NCBI GenBank assembly: GCA_963921795.1
Contig: OY997658.1
Span: 55,881,947 to 55,945,946, forward strand
Direction: 5' to 3'
DNA: 64,000 nt
Origin: Nannobrachium achirus
Lineage: Eukaryota > Chordata > Actinopteri > Myctophiformes > Myctophidae
Position numbers and translations under genes: made by a program. Below the pieces are notes generated by a model that was not told the DNA's origin, did no database searches, and worked only from the letters and a program-made list of their open reading frames with translations. Every line of letters begins with the position of its first letter. Within the stretch, counting starts at the first letter, position 1. This document shows positions 46,830 through 60,237 of the stretch, piece after piece.

Positions 46830-47225
46830 TTGCTTCCCCGGGCTATACGTGGGTTAAAGTCTGCGTTTACACCTCCACTCCGCTTCTCACACCGCCACTG
46901 TTACGTTTGGCTGCCTCTACGTTTCCATAAGGGGCGTATAGTTAGCATGTCACCTCGCACACAATCGCCCCGCACCATATTTTTAGATGGCCAGAGCGGA
47001 GAGAGAGGGTGGAGAGGGTGGAGGGGTCCTTTTTGTAAATGTTTCAACAGTCGTCTTTGGCGGAGCGGACGGACTCGGGGCCAAATTAACTCGTTTCCTG
47101 GTGTTTTCTATGGCTCCTTCGCCCCACTTGTTCTGGCCTAAACGGCTCCACATCCTGCCTGTTTTTTTGGGCCCTCCATTGTTTTTCAGGCTCTCCGACA
47201 AACGGCCCCATTGTAGGCAGAATGT
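46830..47225. other. Single-copy stretch, candidate regulatory element
   Basis: No shared repeat. CCAAATTAACTCGTTTCCTG and TTTCAACAGTCGTCTTTGGC are typical of non-repetitive intronic DNA. No exon recognised in either strand. Confidence 0.2.
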
Positions 47226-47311
47226 GTGACATGTCTGACCGAAGCAGGCATGTTCCATACATTAAGACTGTCACACAGATGTGGAGAGGGGGAGAGGGGG
47301 AGGGGGGGGGG

Positions 47312-47315
47312 GACG

Positions 47316-47393
<78 letters not shown>

Positions 47394-47440
47394 ACACACA
47401 CACCACACGCACACACACACGCACACACACACACCAGCTA
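47312..47440. repeat. (CA)n microsatellite
   Basis: Long CA tract with ACCACAC interruptions, preceded by G-rich sequence (47284-47312). Confidence 0.95.
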
Positions 47441-47548
47441 CATCGACCTTTGGCCCCATCCTTGTTAAGCCCCATACGCCGACCTTCAGCTCAGGAGGGA
47501 ATGACTTGCCCACGGCTTAATAGCATGACAAACTCCACACACTGAGGC

Positions 47549-47585
47549 ACGCACGCACGCACACGCACGCACGCACGCACGCACA

Positions 47586-47637
<52 letters not shown>
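47549..47637. repeat. (GCAC)n-(CA)n microsatellite
   Basis: ACGC tetramers followed by CA. Confidence 0.95.
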
Positions 47638-47640
<3 letters not shown>

Positions 47641-47955
47641 GGTGTCCTTAAGGGCAGCGTTAGATGGAGAATGACAGCTTCTCAACACACAGCCGCAGCT
47701 CAAGCCCTCAAGCACTGTGTGCGTGCGTTCGTGTGCATGCGCGTATGCGTGTGTGTGTGCGTATATGCATGTGTGTGCGTGCGTGTATTGGTCAGTTAGT
47801 GGGCAGGTACATATACAGTAAGTATGTGCGTCTGCACGTTATTTTTAGTGCATGTGCAGAATTCTCATAAACTTGCCACTGCTACGCCCACTGTATTTCC
47901 GCCTTTCCTTCTACACTAAAGGAAACAGGCATCTGCACTTTACACATGCTTTCCC

Positions 47956-47956
<1 letters not shown>

Positions 47957-48046
<90 letters not shown>

Positions 48047-48047
48047 T
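47957..48047. repeat. (TCTG)n microsatellite
   Basis: About 22 uninterrupted TCTG units. Confidence 0.97.
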
Positions 48048-48612
48048 GGGGACCCCTTGGAACCCCCTCAAGGACTCCCACTTTGAGAACCACCGAATTA
48101 ATGTCTGATGGCCAAGACTAACTTTTTTTTTTAAACTTCCTATCATTGTTGAAGAGGAAGACAGTAGACTCCCCTTACAGTACGAGAGGTCGGCTATAAG
48201 ATCTGGCCTTTTGAAAATGGAGAGGGCAAGGAGGAGAAACAATGTGGTTCTCCTCCACCCCACTACCGAGGGAACTGGCACATCAATGGGGTGCTAAAAG
48301 CAATCAAGGGGAAAGAGAGCAGTGGCGTCAGTTCAGCAAAAGCTAAGGTATGGCAAGACACCAGTCATGTTGCCATACCTTAGCAACAGGCATGATGATG
48401 ATGATTACTGTCAGTGGATAGTATTATTTTACCGCAGACAGAAGTAAGCAACTGACTGCCTGACTGACTGAAAAAAAATCTAACACACTACTGAATACCT
48501 ATAGGCCAGTCAATCTAAGCTAAAAAAGGGCCTGACCCAAAATAAATTGCAATAGTAATGGTTCAAGGTTTTTTATGATCCTTAGGGTCATCCAAATAAC
48601 ATATTAAAAGTT

Positions 48613-49315
48613 GTGAATTATATATTTAGTGGATCAAGGTGAATTCAGGGAGTTCAAGTTTAGGTCCATTCACTTACTATACAGGAAAAAAAGACCCCCA
48701 AAAAATCTTATTTAAGTAGCATGTGAGGGGTCTAACTAGGGGTTTTTCATGATTCTGAATCCATTGCAAGCATTTGTTTTGCACGAAAAACATTCCTTGG
48801 GCTAGAAACGGAAACTACAAAACTATAGATTAGTGATGAGTCATCACTTTTCTGGGGCCAGCTCCGTTTTGTGGTGTCCGCTTTTAACCCAATCTGAGTT
48901 CCCAGAGGTTCTTTTTTTCGCCACTAGGGGGGCGAGAAGAACCTCTGGGCCAAAACTATGATATTCCTGGCCAGGAAGTTGTCCCAGGCTCAGAATCTGA
49001 GCTGGGACAATACAGGAAGTAGAGCCCTGTGCAAACCTTCAAAACATTCAGAATAGAAAACAACCAAAAACACTACAACAATATGCAGCCCATGTTTCAA
49101 GGTGAATCCTACCAGACTACTTTTAACCTGACGAATGTTTTTAGTGCAAAACAAATGCTTGCAATGGATTCAGGATCATGAAAAACCCCTAGTTAGACCC
49201 CTCACATGCTACTTAAAGAAGTTTTTTTGGGGGTCTTTTTTTTCCTGTATAGTAAGTGAATGGACTCAACATGAACCCACTGAATTTACCTTGATCCACT
49301 AAATATACAATTCAC
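48613..49315. repeat. Large foldback element, copy 2
   Basis: GTGAATTATATATTTAGTGG at the left is mirrored by CCACTAAATATACAATTCAC at the right. The core AGGGGTCTAACTAGGGGTTT and GAATCCATTGCAAGCATTTG is shared with the foldback at 8698-9304. A second hairpin is nested in the centre: CCCAGAGGTTCTT and AAGAACCTCTGGG (48900-48948). Confidence 0.8.
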
Positions 49316-49429
49316 AATCAAGAGAGAGAAAGAGAAAGAGAGAGAGAGCACTAAGTACTTGGCTTTGACACGCTGAGACGCAAGATGGCCACCTGCCCAG
49401 ACGGATTTGCACGCACCTTGCAAAGTGGT

Positions 49430-50425
49430 TGGAAAGTAACTAAGTACATGTACTGAAGAACTGTACTTAGGTATACACATTTGAGGATTTCATTATTTTA
49501 TTTTTGACTTGGGAGTATTTTATTTCAGTACTTTTACTTCTACTCCACCAACATCTCAGAGGCAACTAGAAGCAGTGCTCTTCCGAGCACAGGTCTCCAC
49601 CAGGCCAGGCGGCCTGTTATAGCGCCACCATGAGGCTGATTTGAAAAGTTTGAAGTGGCATTTCTTCCTCGGCCTAGTGGGAAGGTGCGTACACAATTTC
49701 ACAAAAATTGCACGCTGTGTTCGTGATTTAAGGCATTTTGTTCAAAACTGACCAATCTTACAAACTTTGAAAGCCAATCTCAGCCAATCAGGATGGAATA
49801 TGGACAATCAGTCTACCGATTTGCGTGATTTTTGGACAAAATCTGTAGGAGTACTGGCCAAAAGGTAGTTTTGCACAAATTGGCCTCCTGGTGGCCCATG
49901 TGAAAAATGTGGGGCAGAGGTTCTGAATTGGCATCCAGGGAGTGTGTGAGCTCAGTTTGGCAGCGACCGGGCTAACGCCTCCGGAGATTAGCTGGTAAAA
50001 AACTTTGCGGACTGACGGACGGACGGACGGACGGACGGACGGACGGACGGACGGACGGACGGAGGCGAAAACATAGTCTCTCCCTGCCTTCGGCTGGTGG
50101 AGACAAATATTGCACTTCTTTTTTATCCCGCTACAATTATTATATTTGGAAACTTTAGTTACTAGCTACTTTATGTATTTTGATTATTACAAAACATGCA
50201 TTAACCACTACTGTACATCCGTCTATGCTTTGGCTATTTGAAGATAGCCAATCTACAAGCTATTTTCAAAACATTTGATAGATTCTGCACTTTTGGTACT
50301 TATAAGTACATTTTTATGCCGATACTTTTGTATCTCTAGTAAGTGTTATATACAGGAGCTTTTCTTGTATTTCTACATTGTGCTATTGATACTTTTACTT
50401 TAGTCCTTGGCCCACCACTGCCCCC
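49430..50425. mobile_element. hAT family 4 copy interrupted by a Helitron
   Basis: GTTGGAAAGTAACTAAGTAC at the left, CTTGGCCCACCACTG at the right, with the remnant palindrome near 50233-50272. The middle is the Helitron-like element 49566-50103. Confidence 0.6.
49566..50103 (-). mobile_element. Helitron-like element, minus strand
   Basis: Read on the minus strand it starts TCTCCACCAGCCGAAGGC and ends GTGCTCGGAAGAGCAC (hairpin), TGCTT, CTAG, with T as the next host base. A hairpin just before CTAG is diagnostic for Helitrons. The base before the 5' TC is G rather than A, so the 5' end is slightly uncertain. It contains GGAC tetramers (50016-50062). Confidence 0.7.
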
Positions 50426-50710
50426 ATATGCCCCAACACTCTCTTTTTCTGTCTGTCTGTCTGTCAGCTCTTTTTTTTGTCTCGCTCGCGTCTCGTCTCT
50501 TGTTTCTGTTGTTTCTCATTTCTATCCCCCAAACGCTCCTCCTTCCACTTCTCACACGCGGCCTTGCTGCTGCCTCCTTTATGCCTGAATAGAAACAGCT
50601 CTGTCTCTGGGACTACTGAGTACATGCAGTGCAAGGTTCTGTACTGTGTAGAAGCAATAATCCTTCACCTCTGTGCTCCAATATATCTCTCTCACACACG
50701 CACTCACACT

Positions 50711-50711
<1 letters not shown>

Positions 50712-50771
<60 letters not shown>
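50712..50771. repeat. (CA)n microsatellite
   Basis: About 60 bp of CA preceded by TCTCACACACGCACTCACAC. Confidence 0.96.
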
Positions 50772-50773
<2 letters not shown>

Positions 50774-51338
50774 ACGTGTGAGCATACAGTATATGAACAC
50801 ATAGACAGGCTGATTTCTACAAAATGCCTTCTAAATCAGTAGTTCTCATACCTTTGTGTTGCCCAAGACGCCCAAAATGATATACCGGTATGCATTTGGT
50901 CACGGATACTCCATCTGAAAATGTTTTGTGCCAGGGACCCCCAGAAGAGAAGTTTTGTGTGTAATCAAAACACAAGATTAAAAAAAAAAAAAAAAGAATA
51001 ATACGAAATAGCAGTGGGAGCTTTATCTGTTTTCTTTTTCTTTTTTAATAGCCAACACAAAAAACTAAAATCCTACTAACAACCGGATGTCTGTCTGTCC
51101 GATGTCTGTCTGATATACACGCATGCTGACATCACTGATACTGCACTGTGCCCAAATTTGGAGGTGACTGACATCACTGATACGTCTGGGTTCTCCAACA
51201 TTACTTCTGAGTCTTCTCCATTCAATCCCTCGGACCGGTCTAGTCTATATATGTATTTTATTTTTGACTAAAATATAGTCCTGAATGCTTTGGCATTCCA
51301 AATGTAACTTGTAAAAATAGATAACCATTGAAAGGAGG

Positions 51339-51342
<4 letters not shown>

Positions 51343-51421
<79 letters not shown>

Positions 51422-51432
51422 AGGGAGAGGGA
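51343..51432. repeat. (GA)n microsatellite
   Basis: GA tract passing into GGGAGA hexamers. Confidence 0.96.
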
Positions 51433-51508
51433 GGGAGCGTATGGGACTTATACGCCAATTATTTGTCTTTTCAACATTCATCTTTTCGAACATTTTATCG
51501 ATTTATAC

Positions 51509-51976
51509 CAGGGGTCTTCAACGTTTTCAGGCCAAGGACCCCTTAGTTGAGAGAGAGATGAAGCAGGGACCCCCGCAACCTTTTCATAGATTCCATATTG
51601 TTTCATCGTTTGACAGCACAATCATCAGTGTATTCTGGATTCATGTTAATGTGTATTTTCAGACATTTAACCACTTAAATCCTCAATATTTTGTAAACTT
51701 GACCTTTCACTATGTACTTGGTCTGCTCTTTTTTACCTCTACACCAAACCTATTTGCCGAAAATAGCCGATCTACAAGCTCTCAACGCCTCGCAGTGCAA
51801 GGCTTTGAGAGCTTGTAAATCTGCTATTTTTGACTAAAGTTCTCCTTGGAATAGGGATGCGAGGGTTCAAGTTATTAATTTAAAAGAACTATCCTATCAC
51901 ACATTGATTTGGCGGCCCCACTGTAGTAACTCTAAGGACCCCCTAGGGGTCCTGGCTCCCCTGTTGAAGACCCATG
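51509..51976. mobile_element. hAT family 1, copy 5
   Basis: Ends CAGGGGTCTTCAAC and GTTGAAGACCCATG, flanked by ATTTATAC (51501-51508 and 51977-51984). Palindrome 51757-51834, where CTCAC/GTGAG became CTCTC/GAGAG in both arms. Confidence 0.9.
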
Positions 51977-52169
51977 ATTTATACCGATGTTGTGGTGACC
52001 AATATTTTGTAATTGATTGATGTTGTCAACCAATATGACCAGCCGTGACAGACAAGCGTGTCATTATGGGGATTTTTGTTTTAGTCATATGAAAGCACGG
52101 AATTGTTGCTATAAATGTACCTATTGGTTGTGTAAAGAGTTTCAAGCAGTTTACTCACATTTGATTTAG

Positions 52170-52290
52170 AAAAGGACAACCAGCACTCACTTTGCAGATC
52201 ATTTGTTCTTGTTTATTCATGGGTTTTTCTTTCTCTTTCACGCTGAAGAAGAACAAATTATCTGCAAAGTGAGTGCTGGTTGTCCTTCTC
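52170..52290. repeat. Short inverted repeat
   Basis: GGACAACCAGCACTCACTTT then GCAGAT is mirrored by ATCTGC then AAAGTGAGTGCTGGTTGTCC (about 52174-52200 and 52260-52286). Confidence 0.75.
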
Positions 52291-52879
52291 AAAATAGTTT
52301 TTTTCTTTAACCGTGCACTGAGAGACTATAGCCTATTCTTGATTCAAAAGCAGATGAGTGCTCCTCTTCTCTCTCTTCAAGTTACTCACATTTGATCTCA
52401 AATCAGAGTATGGCATTGGATTCCTCATAAATGAAAAATATGCCAAATTGAATCAAGTTTCTACAAGTTTCTACTATAGTCTATAAAATATGCTTTTTTT
52501 AATATTTCAGCATAGTGGAGGCCGTCAGCTTTAGATAGAGGGTATGCGCATGCATCCATAAAGTGAATGGCCAATCGAGTGGCAAAGTGAGTTTAAGGTC
52601 GTTTAACATTGTTTAATGCAATCAGATTCTGTTTGGATGCGCTGTCAAGGCCAGAAAGTAGTTTTTTGCACTCAGTAGGCGTTCCTGCATAACTTCCGGT
52701 TATGATGAGGATGTCACGTGCATACCCTCTATTGTCAATTTTGAGGAATTATCACTGATTTTGAGCTGGACATTCAACAGATTTAGACGCAGCACCCCTT
52801 AATTCCCCCGAGAAAACATGTATGTCATAAATTAACACGATTTCCCTTCGGCACTTTACATAAGGACATTTTCGACGCA

Positions 52880-53375
52880 GAATCACAAAGATCTCCATAT
52901 ACGGGCATAAAGGGACACAGACAGACGGATACAGAGATCTCCATAAATGGGCATAAAATGGACGCAAATGGCATATATGGGCATAAAATTTACGCAGAAT
53001 CACAAAGATCTCCATATACGGGCATAAAGGGACACAGACAGACAGATACAGAGATCTCCATATATGGGCATGAAATGGACGCAAATAGACAGATATCTCC
53101 ATATATGGGCATATATGGGCATAAAATGGACCCAGAACTATATCTGCAGTGATCTCCATATATGGACATAAAATGGACACTGACAGACAGACAGACAGAT
53201 AACAGATATCTCCATATATGGGCATAAATGGACACAGGCAAACAGATGGTCAAAACGGGTCCTATGACAACAGGTATAATGGGGTTTGCATTAAAGGGCG
53301 GGGCATTCATTCCCTATTTACATCGTTCCCGAGTTGGCCAGGTCGCCGACTAGACACTGGGCCGCCCGCTTCTAG
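52880..53375 (+). mobile_element. Helitron-like 3' portion with tandem array
   Basis: Ends GGCCGCCCGCTTCTAG then T, but the hairpin's second arm (present at 27481-27505) is missing. Upstream is the same tandem array of TCTCCATATATGGGCATAAA units as in 26770-27440, and GGTCGCCGACTAGACACTGG. I did not find the 5' TC end. Confidence 0.65.
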
Positions 53376-53853
53376 TAGTCTATAATGGCCAAAATACCGG
53401 CCAAACCAATGTATATCAGTTGGGGTCCATTTCAATGTCAGACGTCCATCAGGCTTAGTGCTCTGCGGATCCCGTGCGTCTGCTGCTATGCCGTATGATG
53501 ACCTCCCCCCCGTCTCCATCTTGATTTAAATGATTCCACCAGGTCACCATATTCCCAGGAGACAGAGCACGTCAGTCCCCCCAAATCCAGCCTTTTGGGG
53601 TTTTCATAGGAAATAGAGCTTTGTGGATAATACAGAGTCAGCGCTATAGGCAGGGAGCCTGGCTGCGGCCCTCGCTCGCTGACACATCATTATATAAGCA
53701 GCTGCGACGGGCTTATGTGGGGGGAGAGGGTGCTCCGGATAAAAGGTAGACTGACTCGTTTTCACTGGAGACAGGTTAGAGAGAGCAGACGGACGCAGAG
53801 GTACGCCTCTCCTTGGCTGGGAGAGGTGACCTCGGCTGGATATAGAGGTGGTA

Positions 53854-54058
53854 TATCGTCACTGTCGGGCAGAAACCTTGTATCTCCAAGTTTCAAATGT
53901 GTATCATCATACAAGACTGTCGCACAAGACTAATCGCGAGGCGTTGTGTGCTTGTAGATCTGCTGTTTTCACTAGTTTAGTATATTTTTTAGATGATACA
54001 GTAAATACAAAACAAACGGTTTTGGACTTACAAGGTTTCCACCCCGACAACGACGATA
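53854..54058 (-). mobile_element. Tc1-like MITE, reversed, left arm lost
   Basis: TATCGTCACTGTCGGGCAG start and CCCCGACAACGACGATA end. Only the right palindrome arm (53936-53972) remains. Confidence 0.65.
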
Positions 54059-54343
54059 TGTGTCCATTCAGGTACACTGACGATTACATTTTCATACCCT
54101 CTGAGTGTCTGTAACCCCCCCCCCCCCCCAACCCCCTACCCCACCCGCCCCGCCCCAACTCCTCATAAATAAACAGGAGGGCTGGGTGTCTCTTGAATGG
54201 TCCCCAGTGTGTCACCCCAAAAGGGTCCCTGCTGCAGCTTCTGAGAACGGCTTCTGAAAACGAATGCATCTCCATAAAGAGCCATCCATATGAGGCCATT
54301 ATTATTGGAATGTACTTATGGCTGTCACTTCAGTCTGAGAGAT

Positions 54344-54538
54344 GGGCGTGTGTGCGCGTGTGTGCGTGTGTGCGCGTGTGTGCGTGTGTGCGTGTTCGTG
54401 TGTGTTTGTGTGTATGCGTGTGCGTGTGTGTGTGTAGGGGGTATGAGCTTCGTTTGGGTGGGTGGGAGTCAGCAGACGTGGTAATAGTGTTTGCTAACAA
54501 GGCAGTTCAGCAGCCCGTCACGTACACACGCATGCACG

Positions 54539-54571
<33 letters not shown>

Positions 54572-54650
54572 ACGCACACGTACACGCACACGCACACGCA
54601 CACGCACACGCACACGCACACACACACACACACACACTCTCTCTCTCAGG
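54344..54650. repeat. GTGTGC and (CA)n/(CACGCA)n compound repeats
   Basis: GTGTGCGC-type tract 54344-54436 and CACACG-type tract 54531-54640, about 95 bp apart and roughly complementary. They produce a 204-codon frame that is not a gene. Confidence 0.9.
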
Positions 54651-55418
54651 AATGACATTGAGCCATGGTGGTCTAGACTCCGAAGCAAAAGGTCAAAGGT
54701 TCATTTCCCCTCGCAGTCATAGAAACATGATGATTATGGGATGTCTTTCCTCTTTGCCTCTCGACTTTGCTTGTTTCTGTAGCTTTCAGTGTGATAATAT
54801 ATCCTGATCCTGATCTATTAACATTTCCTTGAGATCAGCAAAGGTAGTGCATGAACACATTGAAAACAGATGTCTGAATGATTATTTAAAAGTGCGTTCA
54901 CACTTCTGCCCATAGGGGGTTACGACAAATGCGGATAATAAAAGACTAAGGTGGCATTCACACAGGCATGTTTTATTGCGATTGAAACGAATCCTGTAGC
55001 GTATTGTCGGAAAATGCGCATCGTTTGGGCATGTGTGAAGACTCATCCGTATTCTTTTTCGAATCAAAGAAACAAATGCAAATCCCCCAAAAAACGGTGG
55101 TTTCGATTCGCTACAGTATGCGGTTCACTGTTGGTGTGAATGCATCCGCCTTAAATACAGGCAATATAGAGCCATGTGCGGGTTAAATCCATATTATATT
55201 CACCATATTCCTGGCCATTCTATCGAGGCTGCCATTTTCCTTTTACAGAGGGCGTTGGAGCATTTTTCTTTGTGTGCTACTTCATAAACATCTTTTCACT
55301 TCCTCCCAAGTAAGGAAGTGACATGGAATTGTCTGTTGCCAGATTTTGCCAAAGAAATAATCCCAACAGAAGCAACTACAGTAGGCTATACTATTTTACA
55401 TTCACATTTCAAAATAGC
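54651..55418. other. Intron, no gene
   Basis: 54900-55170 contains an imperfect inverted pair (GTGCGTTCACACTTCTG near 54891 and GGTGTGAATGCATCCGCC near 55134; AAACGAATCC / GATTCGCTACAG) suggesting a degraded MITE. No exon. Confidence 0.35.
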
Positions 55419-56411
55419 TAGGGTGACCATATTCTGAAAATCCAAAAAGAGGACACTCTACCCGGCATATATATATATATATAATATATATATAGTTTTT
55501 CCCACAATTTTTTTTCTATTTCTAGTTTACCGCTCAATTATGCCCTATACCACTAATAGCCTATTATGTATTCAATTTTGAGGGGGTTCCAATTGGACCC
55601 TTTACAAATCTATTAATAGGCTAAAGATCCACTGATAAAGTATGCCTTTTGGCTCCTGTATGAACGTTCAGCTTTGTAATTAAATAAAAGAGAGGTAGCC
55701 CACTATTCAAACCGCCGTATCTTCTGCTTTACAAGGTTGTAGAAAAGATTCTGTCAATTTAGTTAGCAGAAGAGCTCTCACCTCGCACAGACTGTCTTGT
55801 AAGCTACTTTGCAGTGTTATGGGCTTGAAGCAGAACTTTTATTTGTAAATGCCTAAATGGACACAGAAGACTACCAGCTTTGCTGACAGAACGCTCTGCT
55901 TCTCAATGTTGGTCACTCGCACTGTTTGTGCATTTCATCAGTGATTGAAAGCCGCGGTCGTCGCGAGCACCTTCGCCTCGCCGATACGCATCCGTAGAGC
56001 CGTCTCCCGTCATTTTTAGACCAGGATTGAGGGAGTAGCAGGCAAGATTCCTTCACCACAGTTGCTGAGGGAGTGAGCATTTGTAGTTTGCAGTTCGTTT
56101 GGCTCTGCGCTGCGCGATCTGCTGCAGAGCTCTGCTCTGCCTCTGATCTGAAAGCGGACAGGCTGAGGGAGGGAGGTATCGCTCGCAGCGCAGGCAGAGA
56201 GTAATATGAATAATACACGTTCCGGGGTTAGCGCCTCTCACAGTGTGTTTCCAAACGAACCATTGAACGTGCATTGTAAATGTCCATGCTTAAACCGTGA
56301 TATGCGCGAAACCCCGGACATTTGAAGGAATTTATAAAACCCCCCCGGACCGGCCGGACAGCCCCCTAAAAGAGGACATGTCCGGGCAAAAGAGGACGTA
56401 TGGTCACCCTA
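55419..56411. mobile_element. hAT-like element, family 6 (TAGGGTGACCATA ends)
   Basis: Left TAGGGTGACCATATTCTG and right CGTATGGTCACCCTA, flanked by AAAATAGC (55411-55418 and 56412-56419). Sub-terminal AAAGAGGACACT and AAAAGAGGACA repeat. The target site is the outer motif of the shared palindrome; the right flank continues into palindrome 56411-56486. No transposase frame found. Confidence 0.85.
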
Positions 56412-56489
56412 AAAATAGCAGATCAGCAAGCTCACAATGTGTCACATTGCGACACATTGTGAGCTTGTATATTTGCTATTTAAAAAATA

Positions 56490-56660
56490 GTGAGGGAAAA
56501 CATTTTTTTTTAAATATTTTTGAAACATTTAAACAACATAAATCTGTGTGGAGGTCCCTGTCACCACATATTTTCAGATGGGGGTCTGCGACTGTGGACA
56601 AATATGTAATCTGGGGTCCTTGATATGAAAAGATTTGGGAACCACTGGTTTAAAAAAATA
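56490..56660 (-). mobile_element. hAT family 8 fragment, reverse
   Basis: GAGGTCCCTGTCACCACATA, TTTTCAGATGGGGGTC, and GAAAAGATTTGGGAACCACT, the inverse of a CAGTGGTTC-type end. Confidence 0.6.
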
Positions 56661-57001
56661 TTAGAAAGTAAACCCAATAAGCAACTATTTTTTAGAGACA
56701 CAAATTGCTTATTATAAGCAGACATGGCAACCCAGGTACATTCAGAGCCCAGAGCCTAGAACGCCAACTACTGACACTTTGATGCAAGGGTTTTTCAGGC
56801 CAGCTTTTTCAGCCTCCGCCTCTTTCAGGATATGAACAGGAAGCCGGGGGAGGGGCCAGGAATAACGTGAATAGGTTAATCCCCTCCCAAGCCGACCGTC
56901 CGCTCCCATTAGATTTCTGCCCGTGGCCGTTCCCTCAATGATTTCATTTCTGATCACAGCTACCTCGATCGCGCATAGTTTATTTGTGAGGAGTTGCTCA
57001 C

Positions 57002-58119
<1,118 letters not shown>

Positions 58120-58120
<1 letters not shown>

Positions 58121-58800
58121 GTGAATGTTACTGTAAAGTGGTTACGTATGTCTGTGGGCCAATGAAAAGTATTAACAAAAGCTTTTGACTACTTTTCACC
58201 AAAGACAGTGAGTGCCTTGGATTTCTTTCCTTGCAAGTCTGTAGTCCAAAGCACTTTGGGGTCAAGCAGTACTTTATTGGAAAAACTTCAGTATTCAGTA
58301 TTCTTTGTGCCAGAATACGGCTTGATATTGAAGTCATTGCACCACAGGGCTGATTGCTCAATATCCCTCACATTTAGTTAGTGTATCCCCTCTTTATGTA
58401 ATATAGCTTCAAACCATGTCTGTGGAAGATCCTCTCTTGATAATAACACATAACTCTCTTTCTTAGAATTCTCCGGGAAATCCGTCTGTGCCTGGTCATT
58501 AAATTCTTCCTGTTGTGTTCTTGGCTTTATCATATCAAAGTGCCTCTTCCTCTGTTAATGGTATTTTACAAAACAAGTCTTTGATTTGATTCTTTACCAA
58601 AGTGGCGTCTGAGTCTGTGAATACATCGCTATAATAACCTCCCAAAAGCTTCTGTGATGTATCTCTGTGTGATGCCAAAGATTCTGCAGATGGGTGTATT
58701 ATTTTATTTGAGTTTGTTTGGCCTTTCGCAGTTTAAATGCTGTAGTAAACGACTTGCTCTTTTATACCCATTGCATAATACCTCGTGTATAGCTCCTTCA
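58120..58800 (-). pseudogene. Decayed L1/Tx1-like reverse transcriptase fragment
   Basis: On the minus strand, with stops and frameshifts, it reads GGYYSDVFTDSDATLVKNQI, then KIPLTEEEAL, PGTDGFPGEF, LPQTWFEAIL and ISSRILAQRIL. The order matches L1-clade ORF2: FYSxLYTS, PITxxEI, the PGPDGFPxEFY motif, LPxxWxEA and KILAxxLAxRL. The catalytic FADD box is not present in what remains. Multiple frame breaks show it is inactive. Identification is from motif order only. Confidence 0.55.
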
Positions 58801-59389
58801 GCCTGGTAAATGTTTACAAGCTGCAGTGCTAAAAGCTAACTTCAGTAGCAGATATCTTTTGAACGGTTTGAGCATTTTGCACGCAGCTTTTTTCCGGCGA
58901 CACCGAAGAGTAGCGTGTGTGTCTGTTTTCGAGATCAGACTGGATCTTACTTGAGAAAAAAAAATCGTGACAACTCGAAAAGGTAAGTAAAATAGCTGGC
59001 ATTGAGGACTAATCTGGTTAAATGTGTCTGTCAGAGTAAAAAAACAGTGTTGTGGATGTGTTGTTATCTTCTCCTTGACCCTGGTCTGTCTGTAAAGCCA
59101 CCCAACATATCGCATTTCACTTGTCTAGTGTCTCTGGCATGGAGGTAGACAGGCTAAATGCAATGAACGGGAAGAGCGTGAGAGAGAAAACAAATGACCC
59201 ACCAGGCCACCCTGGACCTTATCCGATTACTACGGTTGCGCGGCCGGACCACGGCCACGCCCCGGCCAGAACAACACCCCCCCCATCATCCCCCATCTCC
59301 CATCCCCGTGGATGCAGAGCGGCTTCCCGATCGATTAAGGGCCACTCTGGTCCTCATTTTGGTTTTGGCTCCGGCCTGGATGTCGCCGG

Positions 59390-59407
59390 GGGGGGGGGGG
59401 GGGATAT

Positions 59408-59438
<31 letters not shown>

Positions 59439-59443
59439 CCTCC
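59390..59443. repeat. Poly-G and (GA)n tract
   Basis: About 14 G followed by GATATAGAGT and (GA)n. Confidence 0.9.
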
Positions 59444-59549
59444 TTTGCTGCCCTCTCCACTCGAAAGAGAGAGAGAGAGAGTGTCCCCTTTGATTTACCA
59501 CAGGAAGCATTACTCCTTCTGCAGGTAATTGGATTAAAAGCCAGGAGAG

Positions 59550-59688
<139 letters not shown>

Positions 59689-59823
59689 CCTGGCAGACTC
59701 ACTTACTGACTGATTGACAGAAAGACAAAGCAAGCCTGTCTCTCCCTGCTCTGCCGTACGCGGCCAGATTGATGATTTATCCTGTCACCTTGTTCTTCTC
59801 CTTTTCCCCCCCTCCCCCTGGCA

Positions 59824-60190
59824 GTCCTGTAAAGTAACTAAGTACATGTACTTGAGTACAATGTTGAGGTACTTTTGTATTTACCGTATAGCACCTCCGA
59901 TATTGAATACTTTTACATTTACTCCACTACATCTCAGAGGCGGGGACTGCCCATAACTCTGAAGGTTCATTAGTCCGAATGTTCATTAGTCCGAATTTAG
60001 TTGGGGTTACTGAGGTTAAGGTTAGGGTTAGAGTTAGGCATAGTATTCTTAACAAATTCGGACTAATGAACCTTCGGACCAATGCCATGGCACCCTCAGA
60101 GGCAAATTTGTACTTTTACTACACTACACAACTTTGATAACTAGTTGCTTACTTGCTTTGTAGATTTGGATTTGGAAAAGAAGAAAATAA
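59824..60190. mobile_element. hAT family 4 copy carrying a nested MITE
   Basis: TCCTGTAAAGTAACTAAGTA start, CTCCACTACATCTCAGAGGC, then the nested element, then CTCAGAGGCAAATTTGTACT. Confidence 0.6.
59942..60094. mobile_element. Nested MITE with 9-bp target duplication
   Basis: Flanked by CTCAGAGGC (59933-59941 and 60095-60103). Inverted repeats CTGAAGGTTCATTAGTCCGA and its mirror TCGGACTAATGAACCTTCGG. The centre has GGTTAAGGTTAGGGTTAGAG. A 9-bp duplication is characteristic of Mutator-like elements, but the class is not certain. Confidence 0.7.
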
Positions 60191-60235
60191 TATGAGTACT
60201 TCTTCCACCGCTGCTTCCTGGCCTGTGTTCATCCT

Positions 60236-60237
60236 CC

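Noticed and set aside
54193-54807. 204-codon open frame
   Set aside because: Consists mostly of translated GTGTGC and CACACG repeats (Cys-Val and His-Ala runs).
55913-56274. Overlapping minus-strand frames of 73-101 codons
   Set aside because: They lie wholly within the family 6 hAT element and show no DDE, BED zinc-finger or dimerisation motif of a transposase.
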